Assembly (NCBI RefSeq): GCF_036013745.1
Contig: NZ_CP107880.1
Span: 5,084,001 to 5,148,000, forward strand
Origin: Streptomyces sp. NBC_00483
GTDB taxonomy: Bacteria > Actinomycetota > Actinomycetes > Streptomycetales > Streptomycetaceae
Direction: 5' to 3'
DNA: 64,000 nt
The notes below the pieces were generated by a model. It ran no database searches and was not told where the DNA came from. It saw nothing but the letters and a program-made list of their open reading frames with translations. This document shows positions 54,226 through 61,422 of this stretch, piece after piece (positions within the stretch are counted from its first letter, which is position 1; the number at the start of each line of letters is the position of its first letter). A program made the translations under genes and the position numbers.

Positions 54226-55671
54226 GTGAGCACCGAGAACGAGGGCACTGAGGTTCCACCGGCCCCGTCCGCACCTCCTGTGCCGGTGGACGCTCCCGCT
54301 GCTCCCGCGCCGGCTCCCCAGGGGGCCGGACCTGACCCTGCGGGCCAGGAGCCGAGGCCCGCCGAGCACCACGGAGCGCCCGCCGCGTCGGCGGCGTCCT
54401 CCATGGGCACCGCGCCGGGTGCGGCAGGACCGGCCCACGGCGGCGACTGGCCGCCCCCGCCGCCCGCCGTGCCGGCCTACGCGTCGGACGGTGGCGGCGG
54501 AGGCTGGGGCGCCTCGTACCAGCAGCAGCCGGCGCCCAAGCCGGGCGGCCGGCGCGGCGGCCTGGTCGCCGGGATCATCGCGGCGGCACTGGTCGCGGGC
54601 GCGGTCGGCGGCGGCGTGGGCTACTGGGCGGCCGAGCGGGGCGACGGGTCGAGCACCGGCTCGACCACCGTCTCCGCCTCCAACCCGGCCGACCTCAAGC
54701 GCGACAAGGGCACCGTCGCGGGCATCGCCGCCAAGGCGCTGCCCAGCACGGTCACCATCGAGGCCGAGGGCAACAGCGGCGAGGGCGGCACCGGCACCGG
54801 CTTCGTGTACGACACGCAGGGCCACATCCTCACCAACAACCACGTGGTGGCGGAGGCCGCCGACGGCGGCAAGCTGTCGGCGACGTTCTCGAACGGCAAG
54901 AAGTACGACGCCGAGGTGATCGGCAAGGCGCAGGGCTACGACGTGGCGGTCATCAAGCTCAAGAACGCGCCGGACGGCCTGAAGCCGCTCACCCTCGGCA
55001 ATTCCGACCAGGTCGCGGTCGGTGACTCGACCATCGCGATCGGCGCGCCCTTCGGCCTGTCGAACACGGTGACCACGGGCATCGTCTCCGCGAAGGACCG
55101 CCCGGTGGCCTCCAGCGACGGCTCCGGCACCAGCAAGGCCTCCTACATGAGCGCCCTGCAGACCGACGCCTCGATCAACCCGGGCAACTCCGGCGGCCCG
55201 CTGCTCGACGGCAACGGGAACGTGATCGGCATCAACTCCGCCATCCAGTCCGCCTCCAGCGGCGGCATGGGCGGCGGTTCGGGCCAGTCCGGCTCGATCG
55301 GTCTCGGCTTCGCCATCCCGATCAACCAGGCGAAGATGGTCGCCCAGCAGCTCATCAAGACCGGGCAGCCGGTCTACCCGGTGATCGGTGCCTCCGTCTC
55401 CCTGGAAGAGGGCACCGGCGGCGCGAAGATCACCGAGCAGGGCGCGGGCGGCTCCGCGGCCGTCACGGCGAACGGTCCTGCGGACAAGGCGGGCCTCAAG
55501 CCCGGCGACGTCATCACGAAGCTCGACGACCAGCCCATCGACTCGGGACCGACCCTGATCGGCCAGATCTGGACGCACAAGCCGGGCGACTCCGTGAAGC
55601 TCACCTACACGCGCGACGGCAAGGAGCACACGGTCGACGTGACCCTGGGCGAGCGCAAGGGCGACAGCTGA
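54226..55671 (+). CDS. HtrA/DegP-like membrane-anchored S1C serine protease with PDZ domain
   Basis: 481 residues from GTG 54226 with GAGGAGAG upstream. A long Pro/Ala-rich cytoplasmic leader (1-110) precedes one membrane helix (about 112-132, GGLVAGIIAAALVAGAVGGG). The trypsin-like domain has the catalytic triad His in TNNHVVAEA (about 206), Asp in YDVAVIKL (about 240) and Ser in NPGNSGGPLL (about 323). A C-terminal PDZ domain (about 380-475, AGLKPGDVITKLDDQPI) binds C-termini of substrates. The role is outside-membrane quality control of secreted proteins. Confidence 0.96.
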   Translation: MSTENEGTEVPPAPSAPPVPVDAPAAPAPAPQGAGPDPAGQEPRPAEHHGAPAASAASSMGTAPGAAGPAHGGDWPPPPPAVPAYASDGGGGGWGASYQQQPAPKPGGRRGGLVAGIIAAALVAGAVGGGVGYWAAERGDGSSTGSTTVSASNPADLKRDKGTVAGIAAKALPSTVTIEAEGNSGEGGTGTGFVYDTQGHILTNNHVVAEAADGGKLSATFSNGKKYDAEVIGKAQGYDVAVIKLKNAPDGLKPLTLGNSDQVAVGDSTIAIGAPFGLSNTVTTGIVSAKDRPVASSDGSGTSKASYMSALQTDASINPGNSGGPLLDGNGNVIGINSAIQSASSGGMGGGSGQSGSIGLGFAIPINQAKMVAQQLIKTGQPVYPVIGASVSLEEGTGGAKITEQGAGGSAAVTANGPADKAGLKPGDVITKLDDQPIDSGPTLIGQIWTHKPGDSVKLTYTRDGKEHTVDVTLGERKGDS

Positions 55672-55703
55672 TCGGGTCCGCGACCCGACCCGCTACCCTG
55701 GTC

Positions 55704-55740
55704 CCGCGCCTCGACGGTTTTCAAGACCGCTGCGGCGCGG
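55704..55740 (+). other. Leader hairpin complementary to the tRNA-Ser anticodon arm
   Basis: The stem CCGCGCC (55704-55710) / GGCGCGG (55734-55740) ends exactly at the first base of tRNA-Ser. Its upper part, GACGGTTTTCAAGACCG (55713-55729), is the exact reverse complement (17 of 17) of the anticodon arm CGGTCTTGAAAACCGTC (55769-55785). It can fold as CGGT-TTTCAAG-ACCG with a 7-nt loop complementary to the anticodon loop CTTGAAA. The -10-like TACCCT (55694-55699) is just upstream, so the hairpin should be in the precursor RNA. Confidence 0.8.
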
Positions 55741-55825
55741 GGTGGGTTGCCCGAGCGGCCTAAGGGAACGGTCTTGAAAACCGTCGTGGCGAGAGTCACC
55801 GTGGGTTCAAATCCCACACCCACCG
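55741..55825 (+). tRNA. tRNA-Ser(TGA)
   Basis: 85 nt. The acceptor stem is GGTGGGT / ACCCACC with discriminator G at 55825. The anticodon arm is ACGGT-CTTGAAA-ACCGT with anticodon TGA at 55775-55777. A long variable arm (GTGGCGAGAGTCAC) marks a class II tRNA. The T arm is GTGGG-TTCAAAT-CCCAC. The 3' CCA is not encoded. Decodes UCN Ser codons. Confidence 0.97.
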
Positions 55826-55832
55826 CGTAGTT

Positions 55833-55873
55833 GAGCGAGCCCCCGACCCGGGATCAGGGTCGGGGGCTCGCTC
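55833..55873. terminator. Terminator after tRNA-Ser
   Basis: Perfect 17-bp stem, GAGCGAGCCCCCGACCC (55833-55849) with its complement (55857-55873), 7-nt loop. It also lies past the stop of the leftward PrimPol gene (55912), so it is probably bidirectional. Confidence 0.92.
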
Positions 55874-55911
55874 GCGTTCGGGGCTGCCGCGGTTCGGCCC
55901 GATCGGCCTCG

Positions 55912-56805
55912 CTACGGACCCGCCGTCAGGCGCTCCGCGGAGGCGATCGTGGAGCGGGCCTCGCGCTCCGTCAGACCGGTGCGCACCGCAGCGTCCGTCA
56001 GGGCGTCCGAGAGGGTCTCACCGACGCCGTTCTCGTACGCGCGGCAGGCCGCCCAGAAGAGGCGCGTGTTGCGCTGGCCCTCGTGGGCGCTGAGGACGAA
56101 CTGGACGAGGCCCAGACCGTGTTGACCGGGGCGGCCGGTCATGGGGTGGTGCGCGCGCGGCGGGGGCGTGAGCAGGCGGAGAAGCGCCGGTGGGCAGGGT
56201 GCGGGCGGCAGATGCCCGGTGCCCGGCACCGTGCCGTAGACGCCGTGTTCGGTGCGCGAGCCGGGCCCCACGAGGTAGCCGCCGGCGCCCCGGATGTCGA
56301 TGCTGGGCGCGAGGCGGCCCGCGGAATTGGGCACCACGGCGTCCGGCGGCCCGGAGAGCCACAGGTGCCGGCCGCCGCTCGGTGTGGCCACGACCACCGT
56401 GTCGGGGATCGTGAAGAGATGCCGTAAGGCCAGCTCACGCAGGGAAGCGGAGGCATCCGTACCGGATTTGGTGTCCAGATCGACGCCGATCAGGTGGTGC
56501 GGGGCCAGGCCGCACGCGATGCCGTAGCCGGTCGCCCGGGGCGCGGCCGCGAAGAGCGCGCGGATGCGGCGCGGATCGGTCGAGGCGTCGTACACGCCGT
56601 GCCCCGGAAGGCCGCATTCGCCGTGGCAGCGCGGGGCCGATGGCGGGTCGCTGCGGTGCGGCGAGGGCAGCGCGGGGAGCTTGGTCCTGGCCAGGGGGAT
56701 GACGGCGAGCCCGCGTTCGGCGGCGGACAGGGCGTGCGCGAGGGCCAGGGTCGCGAGAGACGGGTGGGGTGGGCAGTGGGGCGGGTGCCGGTCCATGGTG
56801 GCCAT
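55912..56805 (-). CDS. PrimPol N-terminal domain protein with intact catalytic motifs
   Basis: 297 residues from ATG 56803-56805 (another ATG three codons in). Motifs of archaeo-eukaryotic primase-polymerases are intact: DXD in LIGVDLDTKSG (about 105-115), S-X-G-X-H in TPSGGRHLWLSG (about 140-151) and the third Asp in SIDIRGAGGYLVGPGS (about 167-182). There is no helicase domain, so it resembles the N-terminal part of mobile-element replication proteins but stands alone. A Cys/His group RCHGECGLPGHGVYD precedes the fold. The C-terminal 80 residues are helical. It is next to tRNA-Ser, a common integration target, so an origin from an integrated element is possible, but no integrase or att repeats were found. 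Confidence 0.8.
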   Translation of the reverse strand: MATMDRHPPHCPPHPSLATLALAHALSAAERGLAVIPLARTKLPALPSPHRSDPPSAPRCHGECGLPGHGVYDASTDPRRIRALFAAAPRATGYGIACGLAPHHLIGVDLDTKSGTDASASLRELALRHLFTIPDTVVVATPSGGRHLWLSGPPDAVVPNSAGRLAPSIDIRGAGGYLVGPGSRTEHGVYGTVPGTGHLPPAPCPPALLRLLTPPPRAHHPMTGRPGQHGLGLVQFVLSAHEGQRNTRLFWAACRAYENGVGETLSDALTDAAVRTGLTEREARSTIASAERLTAGP

Positions 56806-57177
56806 GCCCCTATTTTCGTACGCATGTTCGAAGAAGGGAAGTGGGGCCGGTCATCCGAGGGAAGCATTTACCAAAAATGTGCTGAAACGCTTCGTCGTTT
56901 GTGGCGCTTGGGGCGAGCTGGTCCCGAGGTGGCCCACTCCGACCTGAGCTGGGGTTTTGTGGGCGTGAAGAGGGTTTATCGACATGTCCTCACGCTTGCG
57001 AGCGAATAGCGGCTTCCGGGGTGGTTCGCCGGGGATTCGGTGGGCAATTCTGATCTCGCGACGTCGTGAACATCGCCGAGGCGGTCGGCCAACTGCCTTG
57101 GTACATCCCGTACTTAACGGGTGGCCGGACCCCGTCCGAGCGCCCGGAGCGTACTTCCTGTTCCTGGAGGAATAGAC
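56806..57177. other. Divergent spacer, no gene seen
   Basis: 372 bp between the PrimPol gene and the small secreted protein gene. Third-position GC of open frames here is low (for example a 61-codon frame from 56824), so I read it as non-coding. It is the likely promoter region for both genes. GGAGGAA at 57166-57172 is the ribosome site of the rightward gene. Confidence 0.6.
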
Positions 57178-57483
57178 ATGGCTTCCATCCGTACCGCCCG
57201 CGCCATCGCCGCCGTCGCCGCTCTGCCCCTCGCGGCAGCACTCTTCTCCGGAGTGGCCATGGCCGACAACGGCTCCTTCGCGGACAGCGGATCGAACGCG
57301 GGGGTGGCGACGGTCAGCGGCAGTGGTGTCGGCGACGACAACTTCGGCAACTCGTCCACCACGCAGCAGCAGGCGGTCGGCAACGGCGCCTCCAACCAGA
57401 ACAACGAGGCTCAGGTGAACGGCTCCGGCTTCACGGCGATCGACCAGTCGAACGTGAACGTGAACTTCACCGAGCTCTGGTAA
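57178..57483 (+). CDS. Small secreted Asn/Gln/Ser-rich protein
   Basis: 101 residues. The signal peptide (MASIRTARAIAAVAALPLAA...FSGVAMA, cut about residue 29) is followed by a mature part of about 70 residues rich in Asn, Gln, Ser, Gly, with no Cys or Lys. Short spaced units such as GDDNFGNSS, QQQAVGNGASNQNN, AQVNGSGF and DQSNVNVNF recall the N/Q-ladder spacing of curli-type amyloid repeats. It is not a chaplin (no chaplin domain or Cys pair) and not a rodlin by sequence. Excellent ribosome site GGAGGAAT. Transcribed alone, with its own terminator. Confidence 0.8.
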   Translation: MASIRTARAIAAVAALPLAAALFSGVAMADNGSFADSGSNAGVATVSGSGVGDDNFGNSSTTQQQAVGNGASNQNNEAQVNGSGFTAIDQSNVNVNFTELW

Positions 57484-57531
57484 TCCGCCGGCTCCTGCGC
57501 GGCGGGGGTCTTCCGTGGGGTGCGTGACAGT

Positions 57532-57563
57532 CTGCGCGGCGGTGCTTCGGCGCCGCCGCGCAG
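57532..57563 (+). terminator. Terminator after the small secreted protein gene
   Basis: 11-bp stem, CTGCGCGGCGG (57532-57542) with CCGCCGCGCAG (57553-57563), around a TGCTTCGGCG loop. Confidence 0.85.
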
Positions 57564-57565
57564 GC

Positions 57566-57620
57566 GTGTGTGGCGGGCGGCGGTGGTGTGTGGCAGGCGG
57601 TGGTGTGTGGGCCAGGGCGG
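57566..57620 (+). repeat. Short GT-rich tandem repeats
   Basis: GTGTGTGGCGGGCGG-like units start at 57566, 57586 and 57603 (the last partial). They lie between the terminator and the promoter of the acyl-CoA operon. Confidence 0.6.
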
Positions 57621-57651
57621 TGGCGTGCCGATCTCTTGACAGCCGTCGGTA

Positions 57652-57668
57652 TCTGACGGACAGTCAGA
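57652..57668. promoter_or_regulatory. TetR-type operator candidate before the acyl-CoA operon
   Basis: TCTGAC-GGACA-GTCAGA is a perfect 6-bp-arm palindrome. It overlaps the probable -10 of a promoter whose -35 TTGACA lies at 57636-57641 (17-nt spacing to GACAGT). The position, 42 bp before the first gene, fits repression by a TetR-like acyl-CoA-responsive regulator encoded elsewhere. Confidence 0.55.
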
Positions 57669-57709
57669 AACCCTTGTCGGTACGAGGCCAGTCCTGGAGG
57701 GCAGCCGCC

Positions 57710-58909
57710 GTGCACCTCGCCCCCACCGAGCGCCAGCGCGAGCTGCGCGTTCAACTGCGTGAGAGATTCCGTACGTTGATGCCCGGCGGGCCGCCGGCGG
57801 CCGACGATCCGAGCGGTCAGCGCCGGCTGCTGCGCCGCATCGGTGACGAGGGCCTCCTGGGCCTCGGCTGGCCCGTCGAGTACGGCGGTCAGGGGCGCGG
57901 CGCGGACGAGCAGTTCGTGTTCTTCGACGAGGCGTACCGGGCAGGCGCACCGGTCTCCATGGTCACGCTCAACACGGTCGGCCCCACGCTCATGAAGTAC
58001 GGGACCGAGGAGCAGAAGGCCTACTTCCTGCCCCGGATCCTCAAGGGCGACCTGGTCTTCGCGATCGGCTACAGCGAGCCGTCGGCGGGCACGGACCTCG
58101 CGTCCCTGCGCACGCGCGCGGTGCGCGACGAAGCGAGCGGCGACTGGGTGATCGACGGGCAGAAGGTGTTCACGTCGAACGCGCAGAACGCCGACTGGAT
58201 CTGGCTCGCCTGCCGGACCGACCCCGAGGCGCCCAAGCACAAGGGCATCTCGATCATCCTCGTGCCGACCGACGCACCCGGTTTCTCGTGGACCCCGATC
58301 GACACCGTCGGCGGCCTGACCACGACGGCCACGTACTACGACGGGATCCGGGTCCCCGGTTCGAACCTCGTCGGCGAGGAGAACGCGGGCTGGGGCCTGA
58401 TCACCAACCAGCTCAATCACGAGCGGGTCGCCCTCGCCGCGATCGGGATGCAGGCCGAGGACTTCTACGAGCGGGTGGCCGACGCCGCCCGTACCCCCGA
58501 TCCAGTGACCGGTGAGCGCCGCGTTGACACGCCTTGGGTCCGATCTCAACTGGCCGAAGCGCATGCCCGGCTGGCGGCAACGCGCCTGCTCAACTGGCGT
58601 TTGGTGGGGGATGTCGGAGCGGGTCGACTGGCCCCCGGAGACGCCAGCGGCGTGAAGTTCGCGGGAACGGAATCCGCGGTCGAGACGTATCGAATATGTC
58701 AGCAGATCGCGGGCGACGCCGGGTGGGTGAGGGCCGGTTCACCCGGCGCGTTCGGCGATACGGGGGGCGGTGCGGCGGGTGTGGGTGAGGGCGAGTTGGA
58801 GCGGATGAACCGCGCGGCGCAGATCAACACCTTCGGCGGCGGGGTGAGTGAGGTGCAGCGCGAGATCGTGGCGACGATGCGGCTCGGGATGCGGAGGGGG
58901 AAGCGGTGA
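57710..58909 (+). CDS. Acyl-CoA dehydrogenase, FadE29/ChsE2-like
   Basis: 399 residues from GTG 57710, with CTGGAGGGC upstream. Full ACAD features: YGGQGRGADEQFVFFDEAYRAG, FAIGYSEPSAGTDLASLRTRA (FAD/substrate region, about 118-138) and the helical C-terminal domain with VAATMRLG-like end (EVQREIVATMRLGMRRG). First gene of a five-gene operon with all junctions overlapping or within 2 bp. In mycobacteria, ChsE1-ChsE2 heterotetramers dehydrogenate the steroid C3-side-chain CoA ester. The steroid assignment rests on operon content. Confidence 0.85.
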   Translation: MHLAPTERQRELRVQLRERFRTLMPGGPPAADDPSGQRRLLRRIGDEGLLGLGWPVEYGGQGRGADEQFVFFDEAYRAGAPVSMVTLNTVGPTLMKYGTEEQKAYFLPRILKGDLVFAIGYSEPSAGTDLASLRTRAVRDEASGDWVIDGQKVFTSNAQNADWIWLACRTDPEAPKHKGISIILVPTDAPGFSWTPIDTVGGLTTTATYYDGIRVPGSNLVGEENAGWGLITNQLNHERVALAAIGMQAEDFYERVADAARTPDPVTGERRVDTPWVRSQLAEAHARLAATRLLNWRLVGDVGAGRLAPGDASGVKFAGTESAVETYRICQQIAGDAGWVRAGSPGAFGDTGGGAAGVGEGELERMNRAAQINTFGGGVSEVQREIVATMRLGMRRGKR

Positions 58910-59901
58910 GCGCGGGTGTTGCGGGTCAGGAGTTCATGGGGCACGAGCCCTTGGCGTACGAGAAGTTGAAGACCTTCGAGGGGCGGGTCGCGGCCACCGA
59001 GGCCGAGGGTCTCGACCCGGTGAACGCGCCGATGATCCGGCACTGGTGCGAGGCCATGGGCGATACGAACCCCGCCTACGAGGGGCCGGACGCGATCGCG
59101 CCGCCGACCATGCTGCAGGCCTGGACGATGGCGGGTCTGACCAGTTACGAGGGGCGCTCGCCGGCCCACGACGAGCTGTTCGCGCTGCTCGAAGGCGCGG
59201 GGTACACCTCGGTGGTCGCCACCGACTGCGAGCAGGAGTATCTGCGGCCGCTGCGGCCCGGTGACGTGATCACCTACGACTCGGTGATCGAGTCGGTCTC
59301 GCCGCTGAAGACGACGAAGCTGGGCACGGGGCACTTCATCACGACGCGGATGAACGTCCGGGTGGGCGGGGAGATCGCCGGGACGCATCTGTTCAGGATC
59401 TTGAAGTACACGCCCGCCAGGCGGAGTTCAGGCGGCCCGGCAGCGAAGAAGGACAAGCCACAGCGGCCGCGCCCCGTCATCAACCGGGACAACGCCGGCT
59501 TCTGGGAGGGCGTCGCCGAGCACCGGCTGCTCATCCAGCGCTGCCGCGCGTGCGAGACGCTGCGCTTCCCCTGGCTTCCGGGGTGCAACACGTGCGGCGG
59601 GCAGGAGTGGGACACCGTCGAGGCGAGCGGCGAGGGCACCGTCTACAGCTATGTGGTCATGCACCACCCGCCCTTCCCGGCCTTCACTGTGTCTGATCAT
59701 GGTGCTGACGCACCGGGGCCCTACGCGGTGGTGCTCATCGAGCTGGCCGAGGGCGTGCGCATGGTGAGCAACGTCGTGGGGGTGTCGAGCGACAAGGTAC
59801 GGATCGGGATGCCCGTACGTCTCGAATACCTCGCTGTGGACGACGAGTTGGAGCTGCCCGTCTTCCGTGTGGTCGACGAGGCCGAGGGTGGTGAGGTCTG
59901 A
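58906..59901 (+). CDS. MaoC-DUF35 two-domain protein, ChsH2-like
   Basis: 331 residues from GTG 58906 (GTGA overlap). The N-terminal MaoC hot-dog domain (about 15-170) includes the dehydratase-like MIRHWCEAMGDTNPAYEG. The C-terminal DUF35 has a zinc ribbon, CRACETLRFPWLPGCNTC (about 211-228), and an OB-fold (about 230-325). This exact two-part architecture is ChsH2, which hydrates the steroid enoyl-CoA with ChsH1 and whose DUF35 part recruits the Ltp2 aldolase. The Asp/His of the hydratase site should come partly from the small MaoC partner. Confidence 0.88.
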   Translation: MSAGVAGQEFMGHEPLAYEKLKTFEGRVAATEAEGLDPVNAPMIRHWCEAMGDTNPAYEGPDAIAPPTMLQAWTMAGLTSYEGRSPAHDELFALLEGAGYTSVVATDCEQEYLRPLRPGDVITYDSVIESVSPLKTTKLGTGHFITTRMNVRVGGEIAGTHLFRILKYTPARRSSGGPAAKKDKPQRPRPVINRDNAGFWEGVAEHRLLIQRCRACETLRFPWLPGCNTCGGQEWDTVEASGEGTVYSYVVMHHPPFPAFTVSDHGADAPGPYAVVLIELAEGVRMVSNVVGVSSDKVRIGMPVRLEYLAVDDELELPVFRVVDEAEGGEV

Positions 59902-59902
59902 C

Positions 59903-60982
59903 ATGGACTTCACCCCTACCCCCGAGCAGGAGGCGGCGCGGGAGCTCGCCGCGCGGATCTTCGGGGATCTGTCCACGCCGGAGCGGCTCGCGGGCCTCGG
60001 CGGCGGCACGGACGGCGAGCTCTGGAAGGAGCTGGGCGCGGCGGGCCTCGTGGGCGCGGTGGAGGAGACCGGGCTGCTCGGGCTCGTCCTGATGCTGGAG
60101 GAACAGGGCAGGACGACGGCGCAGGTGCCGTTCGCCGCGAGCTGTGTGTACGGCCTGCTTGCGGTGGCGGCGCACGGCACGGACGAGCAGCGGGAGCGGC
60201 TGCTGCCGGGGCTCCGGGACGGTTCGGCCGTGGCGGCGGGGGCGTTTCCCGCGCGTGGTGGGATCGTGGTGGACACCCTGCCGGACGGGCGGGCGCGGCT
60301 GAGCGGGGCCGTGCCGTGGGTGCCGTGGCTGCGGGACGCGACGCACGTACTGGTGGCGGTGCGGGGCGAAACCGAAAAAGATGTCCACAGCCTGTGGATG
60401 GCGCGGGCGCGGGACGCCGGGTGCGAGCCGGTCGAGCTGACCGCACCCTGGTCCGCGGGGCGGCTCGTGCTCGACGGAGTGGAGGCCGAGCGGATCGGCG
60501 GCCCCGAGGCGTACGGGGACGTGCTCGCGGCCGCCCGGACCGCCTTCGCCGGGCTGCAGGCCGGGGTCTGCGCGGGATCGCTGGACCGGGCCGTGGAGTA
60601 CACGAACGAGCGGGAGCAGTTCGGCAGGCCGCTCGCCGCCAAGCAGGGCGTCCAACTCCGCGCCGCGGAGGCGTACATGGACATCGAGGCGATCCGGGTG
60701 ACCGCGTACGAGGCGGCCTGGCGGCGTGACGCCGGGCTCGACCACGAGAGCCATGCGTTGACCGCGGCCTGGTGGGCCTCGGAGGCGGGCAAGCGGGTCG
60801 TGCACACGGGCCAGCATCTGCACGGCGGCATGGGCGCCGACCTGGACCACCCGGTGCACCGGCACTTCCTGTGGGGTCGGCAGCTGGACGGATATCTGGG
60901 GTGCGGCGCCGAACTCCTGGAGGAGCTGGGCGAAGTGATCGCGTCGGGAGCGGGCGCGGCCGACGGAGGGGAGGCCGCATGA
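59903..60982 (+). CDS. Acyl-CoA dehydrogenase, FadE28/ChsE1-like
   Basis: 359 residues from ATG 59903, one base after the previous stop. The sequence is shorter and more divergent than the first ACAD: MDFTPTPEQEAARELAARIF at the N-terminus, then long Gly/Ala-rich turns, and a conserved EYTNEREQFGRPLAAKQGVQ (about 233-252), the FAD-contacting helix. In ChsE1-E2 complexes the ChsE1 subunit contributes half of the shared FAD/substrate sites. It overlaps the next gene by ATGA. Confidence 0.85.
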   Translation: MDFTPTPEQEAARELAARIFGDLSTPERLAGLGGGTDGELWKELGAAGLVGAVEETGLLGLVLMLEEQGRTTAQVPFAASCVYGLLAVAAHGTDEQRERLLPGLRDGSAVAAGAFPARGGIVVDTLPDGRARLSGAVPWVPWLRDATHVLVAVRGETEKDVHSLWMARARDAGCEPVELTAPWSAGRLVLDGVEAERIGGPEAYGDVLAAARTAFAGLQAGVCAGSLDRAVEYTNEREQFGRPLAAKQGVQLRAAEAYMDIEAIRVTAYEAAWRRDAGLDHESHALTAAWWASEAGKRVVHTGQHLHGGMGADLDHPVHRHFLWGRQLDGYLGCGAELLEELGEVIASGAGAADGGEAA

Positions 60983-61422
60983 AGGCCGGAGCACGGTTCG
61001 GGACGAAGGCCGGAGCGCGGTTCGAGATGAAGGCGGGGGACGAGCTCGAACCCCTGACGATCCCGATCACCCGGACGCTGATCGTCTCCGGGGCGATCGC
61101 GTCCCGCGACTACCAAGATGTGCACCACGACGCGGAGTTGGCGCACCAGAAGGGCTCCCCCGACATCTTCATGAACATCCTCACGACGAACGGCCTGGTG
61201 GGGCGCTACATCACCGACCACTTCGGGCCCGACGCCGTCCTTCGTAAGGTCGCGATACGGCTCGGGGCGCCCAACTATCCGGGCGACACCATGGTGTTGA
61301 GCGGCACGATCGCCGAGGTGGAAGGCGACACGGCGCAGGTGAAGGTCGTCGGCAGGAACGGCATCGGCAGCCACGTCACCGGCACGGTCACGGTCACCGT
61401 CTCCGAGGGGAGCGCGGCATGA
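60979..61422 (+). CDS. Small MaoC-like hydratase subunit, ChsH1-like
   Basis: 147 residues from ATG 60979, with GGAGGGGAGG upstream. A single hot-dog domain: IVSGAIASRDYQDVHHDAELA (about 36-56), with the catalytic D...H of R-hydratases in RDYQDVHHD. The first 24 residues are a tandem duplication (KAGARFGT, KAGARFEM, then KAGDELEP), so the original start may be the ATG at 61027. The ribosome site favours 60979. It should form the hydratase with the preceding MaoC-DUF35 protein. Confidence 0.87.
   Translation: MKAGARFGTKAGARFEMKAGDELEPLTIPITRTLIVSGAIASRDYQDVHHDAELAHQKGSPDIFMNILTTNGLVGRYITDHFGPDAVLRKVAIRLGAPNYPGDTMVLSGTIAEVEGDTAQVKVVGRNGIGSHVTGTVTVTVSEGSAA

Noticed and set aside
55741..56805. 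An integrated mobile element at tRNA-Ser
   Set aside because: No integrase, excisionase or direct repeat of the tRNA 3' end was found downstream; the PrimPol gene alone is not enough.
56824..57009. A 61-codon rightward frame before the small secreted protein gene
   Set aside because: Codon third positions are not GC-rich as in all real genes here, and there is no ribosome site; it lies in a promoter region.
57178..57483. A chaplin or rodlin gene
   Set aside because: The mature protein has no chaplin domain, no Cys pair and no rodlin-like sequence, although it is small, secreted and strongly initiated.
60381..60400. Two facing DnaA-box-like sequences (TGTCCACA, TGTGGATG) inside an acyl-CoA dehydrogenase gene
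   Set aside because: Only two imperfect boxes, in coding DNA with a good protein reading (VHSLWMA); no cluster around them.
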